Positions 36,582 to 45,200 of a DNA stretch of 64,000 bases are shown here, piece by piece. The position numbers and the translations under genes were made by a program. This stretch comes from Acidiphilium sp. GTDB lineage: Bacteria > Pseudomonadota > Alphaproteobacteria > Acetobacterales > Acetobacteraceae. A model generated the notes under the pieces. The model made no database searches. It had not been told where the DNA came from and saw nothing but the letters and a program-made list of their open reading frames with translations. The DNA is taken from the NCBI GenBank assembly GCA_028688905.1, contig JAQTXH010000001.1, forward strand, positions 1,253,512-1,317,511. Reading direction: 5' to 3'. The first letter of the stretch is position 1; each line of letters begins with the position of its first letter.

Positions 36582-37306
36582 GCCGCGGCCTCGATCAGCG
36601 CGGCGAGGATACGGCCGTCACCGGGGTCGATTAGAAATTCCGGGTGCCATTGCACCCCGAGGCAGAAACGGTGAGCCGGCGATTCGACGCCCTCGATCAC
36701 GCCGTCGGGTGCGGTTGCGTTGACCACAAGCACGCCGCCTGGGTCGCGCACCGCCTGATGGTGCGAGGAGTTCACCTGCATCGTGGCCGCACCGACGATG
36801 GCGGCGAGTTTGGTACCGGGGCTGATCCGCACTTCGTGACCGGCCTGATCGCGCGGGTTCGGCTGTTCGTGGGCCAAAGCGCCGGCGATATCGTCAGGGA
36901 TGTGCTGGATCAGCGTGCCGCCGAGAGCGACCACAAGCAATTGCTCGCCACCGCAGATTCCGAGCAGCGGCATGTCGCGGGTAAGCGCGCCGCGCAACAA
37001 AGCGAGTTCGGCGGTAGTGCGGCCCGGTTTGAGTAACACCGTATCGTGCCGGGTGGTGGCACCATACAGCGCGGGATCGACATCGAACCCACCGCCGGTG
37101 ACGATCAGGGCGTCGATGGTGTCGAGATAGGCGTCCGCAAGCTTGGCGCGGTGGGGCAGAGCAATCGGCACGCCGCCGGCATCGGCGATCGCATCCATAT
37201 AGTTCTGCCTTATCGCGTACCAGGGGAATTTCGAATAGCCACCCGGTGCTTCGGCATCGAGGGTCAGGCCGATGATCGGCTTGGCGTGGGGTGGGCGTTT
37301 GTTCAT
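36578..37306 (-). CDS. Gamma-glutamyl-gamma-aminobutyrate hydrolase-like class I amidotransferase
   Basis: A 242-residue GATase1-type hydrolase of the peptidase C26/PuuD family. It has IIGLTLDAE at the N terminus, ALIVTGGGFDVDPALYG, the nucleophile elbow LGICGGEQLL with its Cys, VNSSHHQAV and the catalytic His-Glu in GVQWHPEF. PuuD-type enzymes cleave gamma-glutamyl conjugates; no putrescine-pathway genes adjoin, so the substrate is open. ATG 37306 is chosen over the far-upstream start because the extra 51 residues are low-complexity shadow of tadA. Confidence 0.88.
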   Translation of the reverse strand: MNKRPPHAKPIIGLTLDAEAPGGYSKFPWYAIRQNYMDAIADAGGVPIALPHRAKLADAYLDTIDALIVTGGGFDVDPALYGATTRHDTVLLKPGRTTAELALLRGALTRDMPLLGICGGEQLLVVALGGTLIQHIPDDIAGALAHEQPNPRDQAGHEVRISPGTKLAAIVGAATMQVNSSHHQAVRDPGGVLVVNATAPDGVIEGVESPAHRFCLGVQWHPEFLIDPGDGRILAALIEAAA

Positions 37307-37350
37307 GACCGGAGCTAGACCTGTTGGGTGCGCCAAGGCAAGAGAGCGGC

Positions 37351-37815
37351 ATGACCCCGATGGAGCGCGCCCTGATCGAAGCCGGCAACGCGGGCGCGCG
37401 CGGCGAGGTGCCGGTGGGTGCTGTGGTGACCGATCCGGCCGGGGTAGTCCTCGCGGCATTCGGCAACGAAGTGGAAGCCCGGCGCGATGCGACCGCTCAC
37501 GCCGAGATGCTGGCGTTGCGGGCAGCGACCTTGCGACTCGGTAGGAAATTTCTGCCGGGCTGCACGCTCACCGTCACCTTGGAGCCGTGCCCGCTGTGCG
37601 CGGCGGCGATCTCACTGTTCCGGATCGAGCGTCTGGTGTTCGGCGCGTATGACCCGAAATCAGGCGGGGTCGAGCATGGGCCTCGGGTTTTCGATCAGAT
37701 AACATGCCATCATCGCCCCGATGTGGTGGCGGGTATCGCGGAACGCGAAAGTGCCCAGTTATTGATGGATTTTTTTAAACTGCGCCGCGACCCGGCAAAT
37801 TCTGCCGGGCGTTAA
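37351..37815 (+). CDS. tadA: tRNA-adenosine deaminase TadA-like
   Basis: A zinc deaminase of 154 residues with HAEMLALRAAT (zinc His and catalytic Glu) and LEPCPLCAAAISLFRIERLVFGAYD (the two zinc Cys). The pattern matches TadA, which makes inosine at tRNA-Arg position 34, although generic nucleoside deaminases share it. ATG 37351 follows AGAGAG. Its placement divergent from the RluB-type and rsmD genes is typical of alphaproteobacterial tadA. A perfect 7-bp stem (CCCGGCA at 37791 with TGCCGGG at 37803) overlaps its last codons. Confidence 0.9.
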   Translation: MTPMERALIEAGNAGARGEVPVGAVVTDPAGVVLAAFGNEVEARRDATAHAEMLALRAATLRLGRKFLPGCTLTVTLEPCPLCAAAISLFRIERLVFGAYDPKSGGVEHGPRVFDQITCHHRPDVVAGIAERESAQLLMDFFKLRRDPANSAGR

Positions 37816-37935
37816 CCGAGCGCTTACCTTTATCGGTCATTCTACCCCTGCGACAAAATCGTCGCGATAGCAGGATGAACCGATGCCGCTCCGTGTCCCG
37901 CCACGCAGACCCCTGAACTTCGGGTCTGGCCCCCG

Positions 37936-39510
37936 ATGAACAAGCTGCTCGATAATTTACGGGCGCTCGGCCCGGTCAAACTCGGTGCCATGGCGGCGGT
38001 TGCGGTCGGCGTCCTGGCCTTGATGGCCATGCTCGCATTCACTGGCGGACCCAGCCCGAATGCGATGCTGTATAACGGGTTGGGCCTGAAGGACGCCAGC
38101 AATATCACCGCCGCGCTGACCACGGCGCATATCAAATACGCGATCGGTGACGCTGGCCATAGCATCCTGGTCGAACCGGCCCAGCTCGATCAGGCCCGGC
38201 TGCTGCTGGCCCAGCACGATCTACCGGCCGGCAGTTCCAGCGGCTTTGCGATTTTCGATCATCAGAATCCCCTCACCGGCTCGGATTTTCTCGACCGGAT
38301 CGACGAAACCCGCGCGATCGATGGCGAGTTGGAGCGCACGATCGATCTGATCCAGGGCATTCGCTCCGCGCGGGTGCAGGTCGTGCTGCCACAGGCCGAT
38401 GATTTCAGCCTGCACACCGCGCCGGCACAGGCGAGCGTGATGTTGTCGCTGGCGGGCGCGGCACCGCTCGATCGGGAAAGTATCGATGCGATCCTGAATC
38501 TGGTCGCCTCGGCGGTGCCGGGGCTGAAGCCCTCGAACATCTCGATCGCGGATGACCGTGGCGATCTGCTGGCGCAGGCTGGCCAGAGCGACACCACGAT
38601 GCTCGATGCACGGGATGCCAGCCTGAAACAAGCGACCGAACAACACCTGACCGACGCCGTACGCTCGATGCTCGATGCCGCGCTGGGGCCGAACCAGGTG
38701 CGGGTGGTGACCGCGGTTTCGATGAATTTCGACCGTACCGCCCAAACTGCGACCAATTATGACCCGAACGGCCAGGTGGTGCGCAGCCAGCAAGAAAGTC
38801 GCACCAAATCCAACCGGACCGAGAACAGCGACAAGACCGTGTCGGTCGCGAATAATCTGCCCGGCGCATCGGCCGACACCACGACACCGAAATCAACCGA
38901 CAGTTCGACCCGCTCGGACCAGACGACCAATTACGAAATCAGCCAGACCGTGAAGCACACGATCCACGCAACACCCGAAATTACCCGGATCAGCGTGGCG
39001 GTGATGCTCGATGACGTGCAGGCCAAAGGCCCGAACGGCCAGATGATCGAACGACCGCGCTCGGCCGCAACGATCGCGCGGATTCAAACCTTGGTCGAAA
39101 CCGCGATCGGCTACGACAAGGCACGGGGCGACGTGGTGGATGTGCAATCGATGCAATTTGCCAATCCCGACTCGATGCTCGGCATGCCGAAGCAATCGCT
39201 GGCCGCACGGTTCATGAGCAGCGGGTTGCTGCTACCCTTGCTCCGGATCCTGATCAGCGGTCTGATTGCTCTGGCGGCACTCCTGGTGGTGTTTCGTCCG
39301 ATGGTCCGGCGGCTGACCGCGCCGCCCGCCGCCATCGGGTCCGAGGGTTCACTCGGGGCGATCGGGGCGAATGGCCAGGGAACCATTGCCGCCCCGGTGG
39401 GCGAAGCGACCGATAACCCGATCCGATCGGTCATTGATCTGATCGATCGCAGTCCCGATGAGAGTGTCGCGGTCATTCGCGGCTGGCTCAGTCATGAGAG
39501 CGCGCCATGA
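37936..39510 (+). CDS. fliF: Flagellar MS-ring protein FliF
   Basis: The first gene of the flagellar operon. FliF forms the inner-membrane MS ring. The 524-residue protein has membrane segments at about residues 17-36 (AAVAVGVLALMAMLAF) and 430-455 (LLPLLRILISGLIALAALLVV). Between them are ring-building motifs (LVEPAQLDQARLLLAQHDLP, GSDFLDRIDETRAIDGELERTI, RSARVQVVLPQ) and, after residue 280, a Ser/Thr-rich disordered loop. The C-terminal tail binds FliG, whose gene overlaps the FliF stop. I see no sigma-54 consensus in 37816-37935. Confidence 0.95.
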   Translation: MNKLLDNLRALGPVKLGAMAAVAVGVLALMAMLAFTGGPSPNAMLYNGLGLKDASNITAALTTAHIKYAIGDAGHSILVEPAQLDQARLLLAQHDLPAGSSSGFAIFDHQNPLTGSDFLDRIDETRAIDGELERTIDLIQGIRSARVQVVLPQADDFSLHTAPAQASVMLSLAGAAPLDRESIDAILNLVASAVPGLKPSNISIADDRGDLLAQAGQSDTTMLDARDASLKQATEQHLTDAVRSMLDAALGPNQVRVVTAVSMNFDRTAQTATNYDPNGQVVRSQQESRTKSNRTENSDKTVSVANNLPGASADTTTPKSTDSSTRSDQTTNYEISQTVKHTIHATPEITRISVAVMLDDVQAKGPNGQMIERPRSAATIARIQTLVETAIGYDKARGDVVDVQSMQFANPDSMLGMPKQSLAARFMSSGLLLPLLRILISGLIALAALLVVFRPMVRRLTAPPAAIGSEGSLGAIGANGQGTIAAPVGEATDNPIRSVIDLIDRSPDESVAVIRGWLSHESAP

Positions 39511-40514
39511 GCGGCAGCACCAGCCAGCTAACCGGCGCGGCACGGACCGCCATTCTGATGCTGGCACTCGGCGATGAGCACGGCGGCAAGCTGATGGCGA
39601 TGCTCAAGGATGATGAAATCCGCGATGTCTCGCGCGCCATGGTCGGGCTGGGCAAAGTGGGGCCGGAGGTTGTCGAGCAATTATGCCAGGAGTTCGCCGC
39701 CAGCCTGGGCCGGACCAGTGCGGTTTCGGGTTCGATGGAAGCGACCGAGCGGATGCTGCGGGCTATGATTCCGTCGGAAATGGTCAACCAGATCCTGGAG
39801 GATCTGTATGGGCCGACCGGACGAAACATCTGGGACAAGCTGGGCAAAGTCAACGAATCGGTGCTGGCAGACTATCTGTGCCACGAACATCCACAGACGG
39901 CTTCGATGGTGTTATCGAGGTTGCCCGCCGAGCGCGCGGCACGGGTGATCGCGTTACTGCCGGAAACCCTGGCGATCGACGTGGTTGAGCGCATGCTGGC
40001 TCTCGGCGGCGTGCAGCGCGAAGCGATCGACGACGTGGAACGCACACTGAAAGCCGATTTCATGGCTAATCTGGCCTTGAGCGCGCAACGCGATCCCCAT
40101 GAAAAAATGGCGGAAATTTTTAACGCGTTCGACCGTGCGGTGGAAGCCCGCCTGATCGCGGCCCTCGAAGTCAACAATCAGGAGTCTGCCAGCCGGATCA
40201 AGTCGCTGATGTTCACGTTCGACGACTTGGTAAGACTCGCACCCCAGGACGTTCAGACCCTGCTGCGTACAGTGGAAAAAGACAAATTACCGATCGCCTT
40301 GAAGGGTGGCTCCGACCGAATCCGCGATTTGTTCATGCGCAACCTTTCGGAACGTGCCGGCAAAATGCTGCGCGACGACATCGAGTCCCTTGGTCCGGTT
40401 CGGCTGCGCGATGTCGATGCCGCGCAACTCGCGATTGTGGCAACCGCGAAGGAGTTGGCGGCGCAGGGCGAGATCGAAATCAACACAGGAAAGGAAGACG
40501 ATCTTGTCATCTGA
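39507..40514 (+). CDS. fliG: Flagellar motor switch protein FliG
   Basis: The rotor protein that couples the stator to rotation. Its 335 residues follow the FliG plan: an N-terminal FliF-binding domain (ILMLALGDEHGGKLMAML, ISRAM-like segment), a middle domain with EHPQT in DYLCHEHPQTASMVLSRL, and a C-terminal torque domain with MFTFDDLVRL, DVQTLLRTVEKDKLPIALKG and NLSERAGKMLRDDIESLGPV, which carries the conserved charged residues. The start overlaps the fliF stop. Confidence 0.96.
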   Translation: MSGSTSQLTGAARTAILMLALGDEHGGKLMAMLKDDEIRDVSRAMVGLGKVGPEVVEQLCQEFAASLGRTSAVSGSMEATERMLRAMIPSEMVNQILEDLYGPTGRNIWDKLGKVNESVLADYLCHEHPQTASMVLSRLPAERAARVIALLPETLAIDVVERMLALGGVQREAIDDVERTLKADFMANLALSAQRDPHEKMAEIFNAFDRAVEARLIAALEVNNQESASRIKSLMFTFDDLVRLAPQDVQTLLRTVEKDKLPIALKGGSDRIRDLFMRNLSERAGKMLRDDIESLGPVRLRDVDAAQLAIVATAKELAAQGEIEINTGKEDDLVI

Positions 40515-40878
40515 ACTCACGAAGACACCGGACAGCGGAACGGTGCCACCACGGGCTTTGGCGGAGTTGCCAATTGCCGCGCCAACGGCGCGCGCCGGCG
40601 GCGAGGACACCCAGCCCGCGCGAGGGCCGCGCGATCTGGATGCCGTATATGACATTCCGGTGCTCGTCAGCGCCGTGCTTGGCCGATCGACCATGCAGGT
40701 CAGTCAACTGCTGAAGCTGGGCCGGGGCGCTGTGGTCGAGCTTGATCGTAAAGTTGGCGACCCGATCGACATTTTCGTAAACAACCGGCTGATCGCGCGC
40801 GGCGAGGTCGTGATGATCGACGAGACAAAACTCGGCATCACAATGACCGAGATCGTCAAATCCGATCGTGGCGGCTGA
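40504..40878 (+). CDS. fliN: Flagellar motor switch protein FliN
   Basis: A C-ring protein of 124 residues. The SpoA domain is clear at the C terminus: YDIPVLVSAVLGRSTMQVSQLLKLGRGAVVELDR and DIFVNNRLIARGEVVMID. No ATG or GTG fits. The best start is TTG 40504, preceded by AGGAAAGGAAGACG and overlapping the fliG stop by 11 bases. The longer frame back to 40306 is only the fliG shadow. No fliH-like gene lies between fliG and fliN, unlike in Caulobacter, where flbE sits there. Confidence 0.9.
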   Translation: MSSELTKTPDSGTVPPRALAELPIAAPTARAGGEDTQPARGPRDLDAVYDIPVLVSAVLGRSTMQVSQLLKLGRGAVVELDRKVGDPIDIFVNNRLIARGEVVMIDETKLGITMTEIVKSDRGG

Positions 40879-40887
40879 GGAACGCCG

Positions 40888-42243
40888 ATGCGCATCCTGA
40901 TTATTGGTTCATTGTTGGGTGGATTGGGTGTCGCGGCCCGGATTGCCGCTTCACGCGGGGCGGCACTCGATCATGCCGAAACCATTGAAACGGCGATGCG
41001 CCTGCTGCGCCGGGATGCGCGGACCGATCTGATCATCTGCGACGTGGCGCGCGATCTGCCATGCTTGATGGCTCAGCTTGCGGCCGAACGTTTCACTGTC
41101 GCGGTGGTCGCCGCCGGGGCGCAGGACGATGAAGCCGCCGCTGTGGCGGCCATCCGCGCCGGTGCCAGAGAATACCTGCCGCTGCCGCCGGATGCCGAAC
41201 TGATCGCAGCTATTCTTGCGACCGTTTCGGCTGATCGTTCCTCCGATTTCATCGCGCAGGACCCGGCGATGCGCGCGTTGCTCGCCAAGGCGGAACAGAT
41301 CGCGCAATCCACCGCGTCGGTGCTGATCACCGGCGAAAGCGGCACCGGCAAGGAGGTTCTCGCGCGCTTCGTTCATGCCCGGTCGCGCCGGGCGCGGGCA
41401 CCATTCGTCGCGCTGAATTGTGCCGCAATTCCGGAAACGCTGCTGGAATCGGAGTTGTTCGGTCATGAAAAGGGCGCGTTTTCCGGCGCGATTGCACGAC
41501 GCACCGGCAAGTTTGAAGCCGCCCAGCATGGAACATTGCTGCTCGACGAAATTGCCGAAATGGACGTCCGTCTCCAGGCGAAACTGCTGCGGGCGTTGCA
41601 GGAACGCACCGTCGATCGGGTCGGTGGAGATCGGCCCGTGCCAGTCGATGTACGGATTTTGGCCGCGACCAATCGCGATTTGCTGGCGGCGATCGATGCC
41701 GGGCAGTTTCGCGAGGATCTGTTTTTTCGGCTCAACGTCGTTGCCCTGCATATCCCGCCGCTGCGCGAACGCCCAACCGACATTGCGCCGTTGGCACAGC
41801 ATTTTGTCGATCATTATACCGCGCTCAATGAAGTTGCTCCCAAGCATTTGACCGAAGCTGCAATGGCACGGCTGACCGAGCATCCGTGGCGCGGCAATGT
41901 TCGCGAACTTGAAAACACCATGCACCGCACCGTGCTGCTAACGGCCGGACATCGGATCGACGCCGACGATATCGGCGTCGTCGCGCGTCACCCCCATGTG
42001 GTCCCTGCACTCGCGGTATCTAGCGGGTCCGACATCGAACCCGGGGTGACATTTTTGGTGGGCCAACGAATGGATGATGTCGAGCAGGCATTGATTTTGG
42101 AAACGTTGCTGCACTGCCTGGGCAACCGGACCCACGCCGCCACGATACTCGGCATTTCGATCCGCGCACTTCGCAATAAACTTCGCGACTACGCAGCGCA
42201 TGGTGCGGCAATTCCGGCCCCCCATAACGGCATGGCGGCATGA
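40888..42243 (+). CDS. flbD: Sigma-54-dependent flagellar regulator FlbD
   Basis: An activator that controls later flagellar genes through sigma-54. The 451-residue protein has a degenerate receiver domain (1-110), a AAA+ domain with Walker A ITGESGTGKEVLARF, LNCAAIPETLLESELFGHEKGAFSGA, Walker B LLLDEIAEMD and WRGNVRELENTM, and a Fis-type HTH with HAATILGISIRALRNKLRDY. The sigma-54 contact loop reads GAFSGA where GAFTGA is near universal. Its place between fliN and flhA matches the alphaproteobacterial flagellar cluster. Confidence 0.93.
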   Translation: MRILIIGSLLGGLGVAARIAASRGAALDHAETIETAMRLLRRDARTDLIICDVARDLPCLMAQLAAERFTVAVVAAGAQDDEAAAVAAIRAGAREYLPLPPDAELIAAILATVSADRSSDFIAQDPAMRALLAKAEQIAQSTASVLITGESGTGKEVLARFVHARSRRARAPFVALNCAAIPETLLESELFGHEKGAFSGAIARRTGKFEAAQHGTLLLDEIAEMDVRLQAKLLRALQERTVDRVGGDRPVPVDVRILAATNRDLLAAIDAGQFREDLFFRLNVVALHIPPLRERPTDIAPLAQHFVDHYTALNEVAPKHLTEAAMARLTEHPWRGNVRELENTMHRTVLLTAGHRIDADDIGVVARHPHVVPALAVSSGSDIEPGVTFLVGQRMDDVEQALILETLLHCLGNRTHAATILGISIRALRNKLRDYAAHGAAIPAPHNGMAA

Positions 42244-44315
42244 CCCCGATGCCAGACTGGAAAGAAATCGCATCGCGCCTGAAACAGTTTCAACCGGGCA
42301 CCGATATCGGACTCGCCTTCGCGGTGGTGTGCATCATTACCGTACTCATCATTCCCCTGCCACCGTTTTTGCTTGATGCCGGTCTGTCATTATCGTTCAC
42401 ATCGGGCATTCTTGTCCTGATGGTGGCCCTGTTCATTCGCAAGCCTGTAGAGTTCACTAGCTTTCCTACCGTTTTATTATTGACGACATTGTTGCGGTTG
42501 TCACTCGATGTTGCGGCAACCCGGCAGATTCTATCGCATGGTAGCGAAGGCACCGATGCGGCGGGCCATGTGATTGCCGCGTTTGGTGGATTCCTGATGG
42601 GGGGCGATCTGCTGATCGGGTTGATCGTGTTTGCAATTCTGCTGGTGGTCAATTTCATCGTGATCACCAAAGGCTCGACCCGTATTGCCGAAGTTGCCGC
42701 GCGCTTCACGCTCGATGCCATTCCTGGAAAGCAGATGGCGATCGACGCCGAGATGAACTCCGGTGCCATCAACGAGGCGACGGCACGGCGGCGGCGCTCT
42801 GAGCTTGAGCAGGAAAGCGGGTTCTATGGCGCGATGGATGGTGCCGCCAAATTCGTGCGCGGTGACGCAATCGCGGCGCTGATCATTACCTCGATCAATA
42901 TCGTCGGTGGCTTTGTCATCGGTGTCGCCCAGAAAGGCATGAGCCTTCACGATGCCGCTTCGGCCTTCACGACTTTGTCGATCGGTGAAGGGCTGGTTTC
43001 GCAAATTCCGTCCCTTCTCGTGTCGGTCGCCGCCGGCATAGTGGTAACCAAGGGAACCGCGGAAGGCAGTGCCGACACAGCGATGGTCGCCCAACTCAGC
43101 CGCTCGCCCAAACCGCTCGGCATTGCCGCCGCCGCAGCCCTCGCCCTCGCCCTGGTACCGGGGTTACCCTTTATTCCGTTCGCCCTGCTGTCCGGTCTGG
43201 CCGGTTGGGCCTCCTGGCATCGATGGAACCACCCACCCGTTGTCGAAGGAACCGCCAATCCGGTCCCTGCGGTACCTGGGGAGCCACCCATTACCGACGC
43301 CCTCAAAATCGATCAGATCAGGCTCGAACTCGGGTACGGGCTGTTGATCCTGGCGGGTGGCGACACGCCGCGGCTGACCGAGCAGATCAAATCGCTGCGG
43401 CGCTCAATTGCCACTGAAATGGGCTTCATTCTGCCGCCGGTCCGCATCCAGGACAATATGCAACTCGCCGCCGATGCCTACACGATCAAGATCAAAGAGA
43501 TCGAGGCGGGATCGAGCAAGTTGCAGGCAACGCGCCTTCTCGCCATGACCGCGACCGGCACCTTGCCAGACCTGCCGGGCGAGCGAACCACGGAACCGGC
43601 TTTTGGTTTGCCGGCCATCTGGATTGATCCGGCCGATCGTGAGCTGGCGCGGGCAAAAGGCTGCACCGTGGTTGATCCGGCGAGCGTGCTGACCACGCAT
43701 CTGACCGAGATTGTCAAGGAAAATATGGCAGAAATGCTGTCTTTCGCCGAAACGCAGAAACTACTCGACGATCTGCCACGTGAGCAACAGCGGCTGGTCG
43801 CCGAGTTAATCCCCAGCCAGCTTACGGTGGGCGGGGTGCAACGGGTGTTGCAGTCATTGCTGGCCGAACGAGTGTCGATCCGGGATTTACCGACCATTCT
43901 CGAGGGGATTCACGAGGCCTGCGCGACGCAAATTCGCGGAATCCCGGCAATCGCGGCACATGTGCGGATGCGAATGGCCCGACAGTTGACTGACGCGCAT
44001 CTCAGCCCGCGCGGGTATCTGCCGCTGGTGGTGATCGGCCCCGAGTGGGAAACCGAGTTGAACGAGGCGTTGGTCGGGCCGCCTGAAGCGCGCCAGCTCG
44101 CCTTGCCGCCGGGTCGGCTTTCCGACTTCATGCGGCGAATCACTCAGGTTTTCGAAACCATCGCCGCCGAGGGTGAATCGCCGGTGCTGCTGACCAGCGC
44201 GCCGCTGCGCGCGCATATCCGCGCGATCATCGAGCGCATGCAGCCCTCGACCCCCGTACTTGCTCAGACCGAAGTATTTCCGCGTGCGCGGATTCGAACC
44301 CTTGGAGCCCTGTAA
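42240..44315 (+). CDS. flhA: Flagellar export apparatus protein FlhA
   Basis: The ring-forming component of the flagellar type III export gate. The 691-residue protein has about eight N-terminal membrane segments, the FHIPEP-family signature TRIAEVAARFTLDAIPGKQM with AIDAEMNSG, and a cytoplasmic domain from about residue 340 that receives chaperone-substrate complexes. The start overlaps the flbD stop (ATGA). The end reads ARIRTLGAL directly before flhF. Confidence 0.95.
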   Translation: MTPMPDWKEIASRLKQFQPGTDIGLAFAVVCIITVLIIPLPPFLLDAGLSLSFTSGILVLMVALFIRKPVEFTSFPTVLLLTTLLRLSLDVAATRQILSHGSEGTDAAGHVIAAFGGFLMGGDLLIGLIVFAILLVVNFIVITKGSTRIAEVAARFTLDAIPGKQMAIDAEMNSGAINEATARRRRSELEQESGFYGAMDGAAKFVRGDAIAALIITSINIVGGFVIGVAQKGMSLHDAASAFTTLSIGEGLVSQIPSLLVSVAAGIVVTKGTAEGSADTAMVAQLSRSPKPLGIAAAAALALALVPGLPFIPFALLSGLAGWASWHRWNHPPVVEGTANPVPAVPGEPPITDALKIDQIRLELGYGLLILAGGDTPRLTEQIKSLRRSIATEMGFILPPVRIQDNMQLAADAYTIKIKEIEAGSSKLQATRLLAMTATGTLPDLPGERTTEPAFGLPAIWIDPADRELARAKGCTVVDPASVLTTHLTEIVKENMAEMLSFAETQKLLDDLPREQQRLVAELIPSQLTVGGVQRVLQSLLAERVSIRDLPTILEGIHEACATQIRGIPAIAAHVRMRMARQLTDAHLSPRGYLPLVVIGPEWETELNEALVGPPEARQLALPPGRLSDFMRRITQVFETIAAEGESPVLLTSAPLRAHIRAIIERMQPSTPVLAQTEVFPRARIRTLGAL

Positions 44316-45200
44316 ATGAGAGTGAAATTGATCCGCGCCGCCTCGATGCGCCTGGCTTTGGCGGAAGCCCATCGGCTCATGGGACCGGAGGCATTGATCC
44401 TGGAAAGCCGCAAGGTGGGCGGCGATGTCGAGATATCGGTTGCCGCCGACCCTGAGGAGACACTCGATCATCGCGAGCAATGGCGCGATGCGCTGGCGTT
44501 TCACAACGTGCCCACCCAGCTCGCCGCGCGGTGGACCAACAAGACCCCCGAAGCGGCCGTTTCAGACTCGTTTCGGTTTGGCCGTGTCGATTTCACCCGG
44601 CCGTTGCTGCTGGTCGGGCCACCGGGTGCCGGCAAGACGATGGCAACTGTCAAGCTGGCAACCCGCCTCGTGCTCGATGGCATCAGGCCGACGGTGATCA
44701 ATGCCGATCAGAACCGCGCCGGCGCGTCCGCCCAGCTTTCTGCGCTGTGCCGGATTTTGCGGGCGGATTTCATCGATACCGCAGCCAAAGTTACCACGCG
44801 CCGACGCCGGGTGCGGCGGGGACCGACATTGATCGATCTGCCTGGCATGGACCCGTTCGACGATAAGGAAATGGCAACACTGCGGACCATGATCGAGTCG
44901 GTTTCGGGTGTCGCGGCGCTGGTGCTTCCAGCGGGGCTGGATGCGCATGACAGTGCCGAGATTGCCCAGCGGTTTCATGCCGCCGGCGCGAGCATGCTGA
45001 TCCCGACCCGGCTTGATATGACCCGCCGCCTAGGCGGCATGATCGCTGCCGCCGATGCGGCACCGCTGGTATTCAGCCACGCGGGCACATCCGGGCGGGT
45101 GACCGATGGATTGGAGCCGATCACGCCGCAATTTTTGACCCGGCGGCTGCTCGATCACAACCAGAAGAACCAGAAGGAAATGACCGCCCATGCAGCATGA
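44316..45200 (+). CDS. flhF: FlhF-like SRP-type GTPase
   Basis: FlhF places the flagellum at the pole. The 294-residue product starts with the FlhF pattern KLIRAASMRLALAEAHRLMGPEALILESRKVGGDVEI. The G domain follows: G1 VGPPGAGKTMATVKLATRL, DxxR-type region INADQNRAGASAQL, G3 as DLPGMDPFD and G4 as TRLDMTRRLGG. Typical FlhF proteins are 350-480 residues with a longer B domain and have DTAG and TKLDE at G3/G4, so this copy is short and altered at two nucleotide-contact motifs. It starts one base after the flhA stop and overlaps flhG. Confidence 0.85.
   Translation: MRVKLIRAASMRLALAEAHRLMGPEALILESRKVGGDVEISVAADPEETLDHREQWRDALAFHNVPTQLAARWTNKTPEAAVSDSFRFGRVDFTRPLLLVGPPGAGKTMATVKLATRLVLDGIRPTVINADQNRAGASAQLSALCRILRADFIDTAAKVTTRRRRVRRGPTLIDLPGMDPFDDKEMATLRTMIESVSGVAALVLPAGLDAHDSAEIAQRFHAAGASMLIPTRLDMTRRLGGMIAAADAAPLVFSHAGTSGRVTDGLEPITPQFLTRRLLDHNQKNQKEMTAHAA

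Noticed and set aside
36578..37459. Longer N terminus (extra 51 residues) for the PuuD-like hydrolase
   Set aside because: The extension is Pro/Arg-rich shadow of the divergent tadA gene, while ATG 37306 places the family start MNKRPPHAKPIIGLT correctly.
37907..37927. AGACCC/GGGTCT hairpin just before fliF as a terminator or operator
   Set aside because: Only a 6-bp stem with a 9-base loop and no T run; such short dyads are expected by chance in GC-rich DNA.
44287..44310. GGATTCGAACC at the flhA end, like a tRNA T-arm
   Set aside because: It is inside the conserved flhA C terminus (ARIRTLGAL), and no acceptor, D or anticodon arms can be formed around it on either strand.
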